This document shows, piece by piece, positions 17,727-25,861 of a stretch of 64,000 bases of DNA. Location of the stretch: positions 1 through 64,000 of the forward strand of contig CALXXD010000004.1 of NCBI GenBank assembly GCA_944392595.1, given 5' to 3'. The DNA comes from an uncultured Alphaproteobacteria bacterium (lineage in GTDB: Bacteria > Pseudomonadota > Alphaproteobacteria > Rs-D84). The translations under genes were made by a program, and so were the position numbers. The number at the start of each line of letters is the position of its first letter. Position 1 is the stretch's first letter. The notes beneath the pieces were generated by a model that ran no database searches, had not been told where the DNA came from, and was given only the letters and a program-made list of their open reading frames with translations.

Positions 17727-20123
17727 TTATTTCTTTACAACGAAATTTACCATTTTATTTGGCACAACAATTGTTTTGATGATTTCGCAATCACCCAAAC
17801 GCCGTGCGGCAACATCACGCGCAGCCGCAACGATATCGGATTCTGGCGCATCAACACCAATCTGAAAATCACCCGCGCGTTTGCCATTAACAGCCGCAAC
17901 AATTGTCATAGTTGTTTTAACCAACTTTGCCGCATCATACGTCGGCCACGGTTGGAATACCAACATATCTTTGTTGCCCAAACGTTCCCAAATTTCTTCG
18001 GTCAAATGTGGCGCAAACGGATTTAACATCTGAATCAAAACCATATACGCGGGGCGGGGCATTTTACCACTGAATTGGTTGATAAATTCCATCATCGCAG
18101 AAATCGCCGTATTAAAACGCATATTTTCCAAACGTTCCGTTACGTCTGCAATTAACTGATTAACCAAACGTTCTTGTTCGGTCGTCATCGCATCATCAGT
18201 TAAATTATCCGCCATATTTTCCACGCGTTTCAGGAATCTTTGCACACCGGCCAACGCACCATCCGACCAGTTCACATTCGTATCCCACGGCCCCAACGAT
18301 AACACAGTCGTACGCGCAGCATCTGCACCCACACGTGCCACCATTTCATCAACCTGGAAACCATTGCCAGCAGACTTGGACATCTTTTTCCCATCCGACC
18401 CCATCAGCAATCCGTTGGTTGTACGTTTTTTATACGGCTCGACCGTATTCACGAACCCCAGGTCATATAAAGCCTTGTGCCAGAAACGCGAATAAATCAA
18501 ATGACGGGTGTTGTGTTCATTACCACCATTATAGTGATTTACCGGCATCCAGCGTTCCAATTGTTCGCGCGAACAAAATTCTTTATCATTACGCGGATCC
18601 AAATACCGCATATAATACCACGACGAACCCGCCCATTGCGGCATGGTATCTGTTTCGCGCCGCGCCGGCGCGCCACATTTTGGACACGTGGTATTTACCC
18701 AATCAGTCGCGCGGGCCAGGGGACTTTCGCCATCCTCGGTCGGACGATAATCTTCCATGTACGGCTGCATCAGTGGCAGTTCAGATTCAGGCACCGGCAC
18801 CCAACCGCATTTTTCACAATACACCAATGGGATTGGCTCGCCCCAATACATCTGACGCGAAAAACCCCAATCGGTCATTTTGAACCGTGTCTTTGGACGG
18901 GCAAATCCATGTTCCACACCATACTTAATCGCGGTCGCGATGGCATCGGATTTATTCAATCCATCCAAGAACCCAGAATTTATATGCGCACCGTCACCGG
19001 TCCAAACTTTATCCGCATCGCCACCGTCAATCACAGGAATAATTTTCAAACCGAATTTTTTCGCAAAATCCCAGTCGCGTTCATCATGCGCCGGCACAGC
19101 CATAATCGTACCATGCGCATAATTCACCAAAACATAGTCCGCCACAAACAGTGGAATTTCATCCCCAGTATACGGATTACGCGCCATTATGCCATCCAAA
19201 CGCACACCTGTTTTTTCCTTTGTTGCGTCCGTACGATCAAATTCGGATTTTTCGGCCGATTGTTTTATATACGCACGTACCGCGTCCGCATTTTTAATAC
19301 GCCCGTCCGCCAACCATTTGGCAACCAATTTATGTTCAGGCGCAATCGCACAGAATGTCGCACCGAATATAGTATCAACGCGCGTGGTATAAACGGTCAT
19401 TACATCGTCACCAACCATAAAATCAACATCTGCGCCTGTGGATTTACCAATCCAGTTTATCTGATCGCGCTTTACACGTTCCGGATAATCAACCAATTTC
19501 AAATCATCCAACAAACGTTCGGCATATTTAGTAATCGCCAGATTCCACTGCATTTTTTCACGAATTTCAACCTGCCCATGACAACGATTGCATTTACCAT
19601 CTTCCAATTCTTCGTTGGTCAGGGTGGTGCGGCAATTCGGACACCAGTTCATCGGCAACATAGACTTATACGCCAACCCCGCATTGAAAAACTGGATAAA
19701 CATCCATTGGGTCCATTTAATGTATTCCGGATCAGACGTCGCAATTTGCGATTTCAAATCAATGGACCAACCCATCTCTACCATATTGGCAGTAAATTTT
19801 TCAACCAAATCCGCGACAACCTCGGACGGATGCTTGCCAATTTTTGTGGCATAGTTTTCCGCCGAAATCCCCAATGAATCAAACCCCAACGGGAACAGAA
19901 CATCATAACCCTGCATACGGCGAAAACGCGCCATAACGTCACAGCCCGTATAATTTAACATATGCCCACCATGCAGCCCCGTTCCCGACGGAAACGGAAA
20001 TTCCGCCAGCATATAGAACGGCCGTTTTGAACCATCGTTTTTTGGGGTAAAGACACCGGCATCCGCCCAACGGCGTTGCCATTTTTCTTCACGTTCATGA
20101 ATTTTTTTAATATCGTCTGCCAT
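17727..20123 (-). CDS. leuS: Leucyl-tRNA synthetase
   Basis: Class I synthetase that charges tRNA-Leu. 798 aa, shorter than the usual ~860 of bacterial LeuRS. The HIGH-type motif appears as LHGGHML in the N-terminal Rossmann fold, preceded by FPFPSG. The CP1 editing domain is present (VYTTRVDTIFGATF with the conserved Thr-rich loop; HDERDWDFAKKF). Two zinc-type CxxC pairs are seen (CPNC/CNRC and CEKC/CPKC). KMSKS occurs as GKKMSKSAGNG. Two tRNA-Leu genes lie at 8598 and 8850. Confidence 0.97.
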   Translation of the reverse strand: MADDIKKIHEREEKWQRRWADAGVFTPKNDGSKRPFYMLAEFPFPSGTGLHGGHMLNYTGCDVMARFRRMQGYDVLFPLGFDSLGISAENYATKIGKHPSEVVADLVEKFTANMVEMGWSIDLKSQIATSDPEYIKWTQWMFIQFFNAGLAYKSMLPMNWCPNCRTTLTNEELEDGKCNRCHGQVEIREKMQWNLAITKYAERLLDDLKLVDYPERVKRDQINWIGKSTGADVDFMVGDDVMTVYTTRVDTIFGATFCAIAPEHKLVAKWLADGRIKNADAVRAYIKQSAEKSEFDRTDATKEKTGVRLDGIMARNPYTGDEIPLFVADYVLVNYAHGTIMAVPAHDERDWDFAKKFGLKIIPVIDGGDADKVWTGDGAHINSGFLDGLNKSDAIATAIKYGVEHGFARPKTRFKMTDWGFSRQMYWGEPIPLVYCEKCGWVPVPESELPLMQPYMEDYRPTEDGESPLARATDWVNTTCPKCGAPARRETDTMPQWAGSSWYYMRYLDPRNDKEFCSREQLERWMPVNHYNGGNEHNTRHLIYSRFWHKALYDLGFVNTVEPYKKRTTNGLLMGSDGKKMSKSAGNGFQVDEMVARVGADAARTTVLSLGPWDTNVNWSDGALAGVQRFLKRVENMADNLTDDAMTTEQERLVNQLIADVTERLENMRFNTAISAMMEFINQFSGKMPRPAYMVLIQMLNPFAPHLTEEIWERLGNKDMLVFQPWPTYDAAKLVKTTMTIVAAVNGKRAGDFQIGVDAPESDIVAAARDVAARRLGDCEIIKTIVVPNKMVNFVVKK

Positions 20124-20189
20124 TTTTTATAACCTGTTGTTAAATTCTGGAAAAATTTTATACATAAAATATACTGAATTCAAGGTGTT

Positions 20190-20906
20190 TTATCGCGCCA
20201 TGCGGCGCAAAAGTGCCAAATATTCCACGTTGCCACTGCCGCCGCGGATGGGTGATTTAATGATATCACATTGTTTATAGCCACTTTTTTCAAATTTTTG
20301 CACAACCATATCTATCGCATTTTGCCGATCAGTTGCACTTTTTATAACACCATGCGCGCGGGCGGCAATACTGCGCGGAACCTCAAACTGGGGCTTAATC
20401 AGGGCGATAATCTGCGGCGCATTCCATGCAACCAACGCGTCACAGATATTGGTTAATGAAATAAAAGACACATCAACCACAATCAAATCGACTGCACCCA
20501 ACGGGGACAACGACCGAATATCAGTTTGTTCCAAAGCGGTTACACGCGCATCATTTTTTAACGAATCCATCAACTGATTTGTTCCAACATCAACCGCAAT
20601 TACATGCGATGCGCCACGCGACAACAGTGTTTCTGTAAATCCGCCGGTACTGGCACCCACATCCAAACAGACATACCCCGCGGGATTTATCCCAAACGCA
20701 TCCAATGCGGCCACCAATTTCAAACTGCCGCGCCCAGTGGAATAGGGCAACGCCCCACCAATAATCACATCTGTCTCAGAAACATCCATGCTTGGTTTTT
20801 GCGCACGCGCACCATTTACAGTAACCAATCCAGACTTAATTGCCGTCGCCGCACGTGCACGCGTCGAATATAAATTCCGTGAAACCAGTGCCAAATCCAA
20901 TCTCAT
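20190..20906 (-). CDS. tlyA: TlyA family rRNA 2'-O-methyltransferase (hemolysin TlyA-like)
   Basis: 238 aa from the ATG at 20906 (MRLDLALVS). The N-terminal S4 RNA-binding domain is clear (STRARAATAIKSGLVTVNG). The FtsJ-like methyltransferase core carries LDVGASTGGFTETLL and DVSFISL. The family methylates cytidines of 16S/23S rRNA; the hemolysin name is historical. Upstream in-frame codons to 20957 are possible but lack a ribosome site. This gene is the last one before the dif region. Confidence 0.9.
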   Translation of the reverse strand: MRLDLALVSRNLYSTRARAATAIKSGLVTVNGARAQKPSMDVSETDVIIGGALPYSTGRGSLKLVAALDAFGINPAGYVCLDVGASTGGFTETLLSRGASHVIAVDVGTNQLMDSLKNDARVTALEQTDIRSLSPLGAVDLIVVDVSFISLTNICDALVAWNAPQIIALIKPQFEVPRSIAARAHGVIKSATDRQNAIDMVVQKFEKSGYKQCDIIKSPIRGGSGNVEYLALLRRMAR

Positions 20907-20957
20907 ACCACGAATTTTACAGCACATCGCACATAAAATCAAATTATTATCAAACAA

Positions 20958-21774
20958 CGACCACTAAAATATTGAAAATTTACTTTAACACCAATAAGTA
21001 GTTATTTATTTTTTATACATTATTTTAATTTATCAAATTTTATACTTTCCGGCAATTTTCACCATATTTATAATCAAAAACGCCGCCACAATCGCCCAAA
21101 ACAACAACACAACACACAAAATCCAGAATAATCAAAATGTTATTTTTATATTTTATACATAAAATCAACAACAAAGCAGGGCAAAAACCACAAAAAATCG
21201 CCCGCAAACCCGCAGAAATCCGCCACTTTTAGCATTTTTCACAAACAAAATAGGGCGCAAATCCCAATTTTTCACCCCGCAAAACACCCATATTTCACCA
21301 CCAAAACACGCTAAAATATCAAATATATATAAATTTAATATAATTCGTAATTACAAATTATTATATATAATAAGATAATATATAATATTAATATTTTTTA
21401 CAAATTTATAACACAAAAATCCATCCGCATAAAAACCCCATCAAACACAAGCACAATTATACAACAAATTTGATAGAAAATCATACCAATACAAAAATCA
21501 CCGCGATCAAAAAAATCCATTCGCGTCACAGCCAGATAAATTTTATTTAACATATATTTATACGTTCATCTGCGTCACAGCGAACAAAAAATGAACACAG
21601 ACACCGACACAATACACAACAAATCGCAACAAGAAATTTCCATACACCATCACCAGATAAAATTAACCACACAAACAAATCCAAATAAATAAAATCTCAT
21701 CACACGCCCGCCACACACAGATTTATAATTTTTGACGCGCCACAAACACACACATAACCGCAAAAAACGAAATT
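20958..21774. other. AT-rich intergenic region next to dif
   Basis: About 800 bp without a credible gene on either strand, very A-rich on the plus strand, with runs such as the ATATATAATAAG area near 21360-21390. GCGTCACAGC occurs twice (near 21520-21580). It belongs to the tlyA side of the replication-terminus region. I see nothing else that I can name. Confidence 0.6.
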
Positions 21775-21886
21775 CCTTATACCACACATAGTTTTACAAA
21801 CCACAACGAACAAAATTACAAAATAACACTCCTTATATTATGTATAGTTTTATGAGCCCTAGCGAATAAAACTATACATAATATAC
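21775..21886. repeat. Degenerate tandem duplication (period 56 bp) abutting dif
   Basis: Copy 1 (21775-21830) and copy 2 (21831-21886) both begin CCTTATA and share TAGTTTTA and CGAA(T/C)AAAA blocks in the same register, but differ at many positions. Copy 2 contains the XerD-side arm of dif. This could be the scar of an older insertion at dif. Confidence 0.45.
21836..21883. repeat. 18-bp perfect inverted repeat containing two XerD-type arms
   Basis: 21836-21853 is the exact reverse complement of 21866-21883, with a 12-nt loop. Each arm contains TTATGTATAGT, the XerD half-site of the adjacent dif, so the half-site is present twice in opposite orientation. Confidence 0.8.
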
Positions 21887-21898
21887 ATTATGCGCCAT
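21871..21898 (-). other. dif: Chromosome-dimer resolution site dif (XerCD site), prophage attachment junction
   Basis: On the minus strand the XerC-side arm is ATGGCGCATAA, the 6-bp centre TGTATA and the XerD-side arm TTATGTATAGT. Its core is identical over 20 bases to Escherichia coli dif as I remember it, including the whole central hexamer. It lies between a single-copy host gene (tlyA) and the prophage VP4 gene. The XerC-side arm faces the prophage, so this junction combines phage-side XerC flank with host centre and XerD arm and looks functional. Confidence 0.88.
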
Positions 21899-21910
21899 CC
21901 GGCGCTTTTT
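21892..21910 (+). terminator. Plus-strand terminator-like hairpin beside dif
   Basis: GCGCC ATCC GGCGC followed by TTTTTATA. It reads on the plus strand, against the prophage genes, and its left arm overlaps the XerC half-site of dif. It may insulate the prophage from transcription entering from the host side. Confidence 0.5.
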
Positions 21911-21913
21911 ATA

Positions 21914-21933
21914 AAACCTGTCGGCACAGGTCA
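21914..21933 (-). terminator. Terminator of the prophage gene cluster
   Basis: On the minus strand ACCTGT GCCG ACAGGT is followed by TTTATAAAAA, at the VP4 stop codon. Confidence 0.6.
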
Positions 21934-22698
21934 CTTTTTGGTTGAATAAAAATCCAACCTCTTACGAATTATCTTATCATTTATCTCAAAATTATCCAAA
22001 TGTTTTTTTAAAACATCTCTATCCTCAACAAAATGCTTAACAGGAATCCAATATTTTTCTTTATAATAACGCGGCAAACCTGATCTATAACCTTTACGCC
22101 AGATAAAACCATTATCTCGTAAAAATCGAACCATTTCAGGACTTAAATCTGAACCTATACCAGGACGACGAGACATTAAAACAAATTCATTCTGATAATC
22201 AGGATCTTCTTTCAATTTATCATCCAACGCCTTACCACGAAGCTTTTTTGTCATATATTTAGCAACATAAAAACAACTATCAGGCGTAACAGTACCAAGC
22301 TTTACATAACCTTTATCCCAATATTTCTGAATCAAATCAACCTCAGACGGGTCAACACCATATATAATCGCGTGATAATGTGGACGACCAAAACGATCAC
22401 CATACTCACCACACGCAAAATACCGAACAGAACGCTCCTTACGCAACCTCTTCCAAAATTTCTGTAAATCAGATTTTACAAGAACCGGAGAACCATAATC
22501 CTCACAAACATAACCAAGATGTTCTTCATCATAAGTCAAAGTAGCAAAACAAGCCTTATCGTGATGCTTTAACTCTTCCATCATACGTATTGACCATAAT
22601 TTACCATAATTAAGCCTACACGCTATACATTGTCCACAAGGTACACGGACAACCTCACCTACTCTATTACGCATAAGTAACGGACATAAGCATTTCAT
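21931..22698 (-). CDS. Microviridae replication initiation protein VP4 (HUH Rep)
   Basis: Rolling-circle initiator that nicks the origin of the double-stranded form. 255 aa from the ATG at 22698, which has AAGG eight bases upstream; ATGs at 22713 and 22752 are alternatives. The N-terminal VPCGQCIACRLNY cysteine motif and the RPHYHAIIYG HUH metal site are typical of gokushovirus VP4, as is the nucleophile helix YVAKYMTKKL. It is the last gene of the cluster and ends at a terminator beside dif. Confidence 0.93.
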   Translation of the reverse strand: MKCLCPLLMRNRVGEVVRVPCGQCIACRLNYGKLWSIRMMEELKHHDKACFATLTYDEEHLGYVCEDYGSPVLVKSDLQKFWKRLRKERSVRYFACGEYGDRFGRPHYHAIIYGVDPSEVDLIQKYWDKGYVKLGTVTPDSCFYVAKYMTKKLRGKALDDKLKEDPDYQNEFVLMSRRPGIGSDLSPEMVRFLRDNGFIWRKGYRSGLPRYYKEKYWIPVKHFVEDRDVLKKHLDNFEINDKIIRKRLDFYSTKK

Positions 22699-22742
22699 TT
22701 GACAAACCTTCATTAACCTGTTATAATACAGGTACCAACAAC

Positions 22743-22766
22743 GCCGGAACACACCGGCTTTTTTTA
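22743..22766 (+). terminator. GC-rich hairpin with T-run between VP4 and the Arg-rich genes
   Basis: GCCGG AACACA CCGGC followed by seven T on the plus strand. It lies upstream of VP4 and reads against the phage genes. Single-stranded phage genomes also use such hairpins structurally, so its role is open. Confidence 0.5.
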
Positions 22767-22862
22767 ATGCAGCATTGTGCCGTTCTTGTTAAACCAAACA
22801 GAACGACGAGAACGCTTAGCGTGACGATAAAACGAACGCAATCTTTTACGCAATTTTGACAT
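22764..22862 (-). CDS. Small Arg/Lys-rich protein (32 aa), candidate DNA-packaging protein
   Basis: Minus-strand ORF of 33 codons with AGGAG six bases before the ATG. The product begins MSKLRKRLRSFYRHAKRSRR and is about 40% Arg/Lys, then ends with a less basic VWFNKNGTMLH tail. Tiny basic proteins in microviruses (protein J of phiX174, the VP8-type proteins of gokushoviruses) bind the ssDNA genome during packaging. The position between VP2 and VP4 fits. Function inferred from composition and context. Confidence 0.7.
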   Translation of the reverse strand: MSKLRKRLRSFYRHAKRSRRSVWFNKNGTMLH

Positions 22863-22876
22863 TTAATACTCCTTTA

Positions 22877-22960
22877 TTAACGACGACCATAACGACGACC
22901 ATAACGACGGCCACGATATCCACGACGACGAAAACGACGTACTATTGACCGTAATTTCAT
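22877..22960 (-). CDS. Arginine-rich microprotein (27 aa)
   Basis: 28 codons on the minus strand with a near-perfect ribosome site (AAAGGAGGTG, eight bases before ATG). The product contains 14 Arg, with a GRRYGRRYGRR tail made of a repeated 4-residue unit. It is a second candidate ssDNA-condensing protein beside the 32-aa one. The strong ribosome site suggests high expression, as expected of a structural protein. The same bases carry a plus-strand promoter on the other strand. Confidence 0.7.
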   Translation of the reverse strand: MKLRSIVRRFRRRGYRGRRYGRRYGRR

Positions 22961-22988
22961 TGACTTCACCTCCTTTATGTGTTATACT
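22960..22988 (+). promoter_or_regulatory. Consensus sigma70 promoter opposing the phage genes
   Basis: TTGACT at 22960-22965, a 17-nt spacer and TATACT at 22983-22988 on the plus strand. It is stronger than any promoter I can see for the coding strand. The predicted start (about 22995) coincides with the ATG of a 23-codon ORF. Confidence 0.6.
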
Positions 22989-22994
22989 GTGTAT

Positions 22995-23066
22995 ATGAAA
23001 ACAATATTTAAAATAATAATATTCCTATTTATAATTTGTTTTATAGCAGGATTATTATCCGCTTAA
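22995..23066 (+). CDS. Possible leaderless 23-aa hydrophobic peptide, antisense to the phage genes
   Basis: ATG at the predicted transcription start of the plus-strand promoter. The product is MKTIFKIIIFLFIICF then IAGLLSA: two lysines and one long hydrophobic stretch, so a single-span membrane peptide. Its stop overlaps the VP2 stop by four bases, as if the two coding regions had been fitted together. It could be a lysis or toxin-like peptide, or merely a by-product of an antisense transcript. Coding status is uncertain. Confidence 0.4.
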   Translation: MKTIFKIIIFLFIICFIAGLLSA

Positions 23067-23644
23067 CGATTGCTCCAAAATCTCAAACTTTCAGATATTT
23101 CAGGAAGTTTGTCATAAACACGAGAATATCTAGACTTAAAAAAATCACCAACTTTAGAACCTATACTTTGCAAACCTGCAGCAGCAGTTTTAGTAGTATC
23201 AACACCAGGTGCAACACCAGGATGATCTCTATACCAATCAATGGTCATCTGAGTCAGTTGATTCTGTTTATCAACGCCATTCTTCTGCTCATTTATCAAT
23301 TCCTGCTGAGCCTTAGTCATACTGATATCAGTCTGCTGACGCTTTAAAGACAAAGCAGTACCTAATACATTCAAATCAGGATTCTGACTATTCGGAGCAG
23401 TTGTTTGAACAGCTGCACCAGAACTTGCAGCACCACCAGCTGCTAATAATGGATTCATACCGGCAGCTTTAAGATCTTTAACACGACGCTGAACCGCAGT
23501 ATCTTCACGATCGAATATTTGCTGCTGCAACTGCTTCTGATATTCCAAATTCTGTTTTTGAAAATTTATATTACGTTCATTATTGATAATACCACCAATA
23601 GTACTTATACCAGCACCAACAACAGAACTTATTCCTAAATCCAT
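23063..23644 (-). CDS. Microviridae DNA pilot protein VP2
   Basis: Minor virion protein that carries the genome across the host envelope. 193 aa. The N-terminal Gly/Ile-rich hydrophobic helix (GISSVVGAGISTIGGIINN) is followed by a Gln-rich coiled coil (NFQKQNLEYQKQLQQQIFD) and the conserved VKDLKAAGMNPLLAAGGAASSG, the family signature of gokushovirus VP2. AGGAG six bases before the ATG. Somewhat short for the family. Confidence 0.9.
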   Translation of the reverse strand: MDLGISSVVGAGISTIGGIINNERNINFQKQNLEYQKQLQQQIFDREDTAVQRRVKDLKAAGMNPLLAAGGAASSGAAVQTTAPNSQNPDLNVLGTALSLKRQQTDISMTKAQQELINEQKNGVDKQNQLTQMTIDWYRDHPGVAPGVDTTKTAAAGLQSIGSKVGDFFKSRYSRVYDKLPEISESLRFWSNR

Positions 23645-23662
23645 ATCAAACTCCTATAATAG

Positions 23663-23674
23663 GTCACCGGTGAC
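23663..23674. repeat. 12-bp perfect palindrome GTCACCGGTGAC
   Basis: Self-complementary sequence in the VP3-VP2 gap, 19 bases upstream of the VP2 start. It may be part of a regulatory or replication element of the phage. Confidence 0.5.
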
Positions 23675-23749
23675 AGGGCAATTTTTTCGTTTCAACATTT
23701 TAAGGATATGTACTAATAATTGCATCGTTTACTGCCACCGATGGTGTCA

Positions 23750-23787
23750 GTCCGCACAGTTACATCAAGTAGATCAACTGTGCGGAC
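23750..23787. repeat. 12-bp perfect stem with 14-nt loop between VP3-like and VP2 genes
   Basis: GTCCGCACAGTT (23750-23761) pairs perfectly with AACTGTGCGGAC (23776-23787). On the plus strand it is followed by CTGTTTTT. In the 149-bp gap between two phage genes it may be a replication origin element or a terminator. Confidence 0.65.
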
Positions 23788-23793
23788 CTGTTT

Positions 23794-24294
23794 TTAATCA
23801 TCGTTTGCTGCCTTGCTCGGCGGCGTGACGGACTCAATGGGAGCCCTCCGGTCGCCATCGTAGCCATCGCTTGCTTTTTGGAGAGCTGCTCCGGCTCCTT
23901 TGGCGCCGGTTTCCCCAGCACCGTCCTTACGCGCCGCCATCGACGCGGCAATACGGGACTCTACTCCATCAACCAGGTCCGCAGCGTCTTCGATCGTAAA
24001 GCCGGGAGCGGACGTTATATCATCGACGGCAGAATCTGCTTTGGCCGACAAATCGGCCAAAGTCGCCTCAGCGATTGCTGCATTAGTAGCTTCCGGAGTA
24101 CGACCGGGACGAACATTAATTTCGTGCTCTGGTATATCAAAATGCTGTTGTTTTGACATATCCAAAACCAAAGTACCATTACGCAAACCATCCATTATCT
24201 TACGCAAGGGCATAACCTGCTCCGGCTGCGTAATTGATTTACCTTTAACGGTTTCAGCCGGTATAACCGGACCAAAATTATATGCTGTTCTCAT
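23794..24294 (-). CDS. VP3-like internal scaffolding candidate
   Basis: 166 aa, directly downstream of VP1 with AAGGAG six bases before the ATG. It starts MRTAYNFGPVIPAETVKGKS. The middle is acidic and Ala-rich (about residues 70-130), predicted helical, and the C terminus is Gly/Ala/Lys-rich and flexible, as in scaffolding proteins. The coding sequence from about 23800 to 24100 is much more GC-rich than the other phage genes. I assign it as VP3 by position and composition; sequence identity to known VP3 proteins is not obvious to me. Confidence 0.6.
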   Translation of the reverse strand: MRTAYNFGPVIPAETVKGKSITQPEQVMPLRKIMDGLRNGTLVLDMSKQQHFDIPEHEINVRPGRTPEATNAAIAEATLADLSAKADSAVDDITSAPGFTIEDAADLVDGVESRIAASMAARKDGAGETGAKGAGAALQKASDGYDGDRRAPIESVTPPSKAANDD

Positions 24295-24304
24295 TTTTCA
24301 CTCC

Positions 24305-25861
24305 TTAAAAATGCCACGGGGTCGGGGATTTCGGTAATTCACGATAACACTTCAACCGGTGCAATATCTGAACAAAAGCATCAGACTCGGTTGTAACTTC
24401 CTTAATACGATCCGTATTCGGGGTACACTCGACAAAATTTTTGTTAAATACCGGTTTTGAATTAAATAATCGATTCAGATGCCAGAAAGATAAATCAGTA
24501 CGGAATTTACCGTGTACAGTATTCGACTTAAAACGCAATTCGTCATAAATAGTATTATACGAAAAGGTTTCGTCAGGATTATCAACCGGCGTCCAAGTAC
24601 CATTTTCCGGAGTTGTTAAATTACCACTAGAATCCAAATAAGCACCAGTATACAACGTTTTAATAGGTATATCACGCATACCTAAACGCGTAAACAACGG
24701 CCAAGGATAATCCAAAGCACTTTGACGCTGATATTCGGCAGGTATACCCTGCTGATATCCAGACTTAGGAACAAACGTCAAAATACCAATCAACCAACCG
24801 TGTTCTGTAAACGAACGCTTAAACAACCGACGACGATTTGCACCTATACCGTGACCAGCCATATTAGCCTGCGGAGACTGTTCTGTTGACTGTGAAGTCT
24901 GTAAAACTTCAGAAACAACAACAGGTACCTTCATCGAACCCAAATATTCAGCACGTTCAACACGACTATCAGGAGTAACAACTCCAAAATGAGCCAAAAC
25001 AAGCTCTGGATAACGAACACCGCCAAGAGCATTCAATTCCATCCATGATTGAACTTGTAAATAATTACGCCAATCATTCATGGGTATGCCAGAAACAGAA
25101 GATAAATCAGCAAAAAGATTTGGTTGTAATGAACCTGTTAAATTTATTGCTGCAAGCTCATCGCTACCATTAATATTCATAGTATAATTTAATTTGTCTT
25201 CTAAGGCAGCATGACTAGCTTCAATTACAAGAACATTGTTTTTATTTGGGTCTTCACCTTCGGCATTTGTATTAAGATCAATATATAAAGGTGCGGATGT
25301 TCCCAATGGCATAACAACCTGAGGACCACGCTGCGTAAATGGCAAAGACGAAGTATAGTAGTCAAGCTCCCAAGTAGTACGCTTCATAGTATTATCATCC
25401 AAATCAACCTCATCAGGAACTTGATTCTGTGGACGATACCAATCATTATAAACCTTATTATATGCTCGCAAAGGCAACATCGAAAACATACCTGCATCAT
25501 AAACACCAGGATTGACATTTAACCAATCCCATACTGAACCAACTTCAACTGTATAATCATCAGGATTCATTGGTACAGTAACCTCTGATTGACCATTAGG
25601 ACCAGCAGATATCATTTCATCAAAATCGTCCATAATAGTCCAATCACGTACAAAAAACACACGTATATAAGCAGTCATTTCATGCATAACAGGACGTATC
25701 ATTGGAGCCATTCTGATTAACATTTCATCAGACAATTCAAAAGTATCACCTGGTATAATTTCCTCATGTAAAACAGGATACATCAAACCCATTGATATAT
25801 CACCTTTCACATCGTGAGTCCGGTCGTAATACGACCGAGCCGGCATTTTAATCTTAGGCAT
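24305..25861 (-). CDS. Microviridae major capsid protein VP1
   Basis: 518 aa. Recognisable by the N-terminal FELSDEMLIRMAPMIRPVMHEM block with PGDTF, the LPLRAYNKVYNDWYRPQNQ motif, the DYYTSSLPFTQRGPQVVMPLG block and the conserved ELNALGGVRYPELVLAHFGV and GHGIG region. These are the hallmarks of the gokushovirus F-type jelly-roll capsid protein. AAGGAG precedes the ATG, and the start overlaps the upstream VP5-like gene by 8 nt. No truncation or frameshift visible. Confidence 0.97.
   Translation of the reverse strand: MPKIKMPARSYYDRTHDVKGDISMGLMYPVLHEEIIPGDTFELSDEMLIRMAPMIRPVMHEMTAYIRVFFVRDWTIMDDFDEMISAGPNGQSEVTVPMNPDDYTVEVGSVWDWLNVNPGVYDAGMFSMLPLRAYNKVYNDWYRPQNQVPDEVDLDDNTMKRTTWELDYYTSSLPFTQRGPQVVMPLGTSAPLYIDLNTNAEGEDPNKNNVLVIEASHAALEDKLNYTMNINGSDELAAINLTGSLQPNLFADLSSVSGIPMNDWRNYLQVQSWMELNALGGVRYPELVLAHFGVVTPDSRVERAEYLGSMKVPVVVSEVLQTSQSTEQSPQANMAGHGIGANRRRLFKRSFTEHGWLIGILTFVPKSGYQQGIPAEYQRQSALDYPWPLFTRLGMRDIPIKTLYTGAYLDSSGNLTTPENGTWTPVDNPDETFSYNTIYDELRFKSNTVHGKFRTDLSFWHLNRLFNSKPVFNKNFVECTPNTDRIKEVTTESDAFVQILHRLKCYRELPKSPTPWHF

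Noticed and set aside
18477-19877. 466-codon open frame antisense to leuS
   Set aside because: leuS has all catalytic motifs on the other strand. The antisense product has no recognisable domain.
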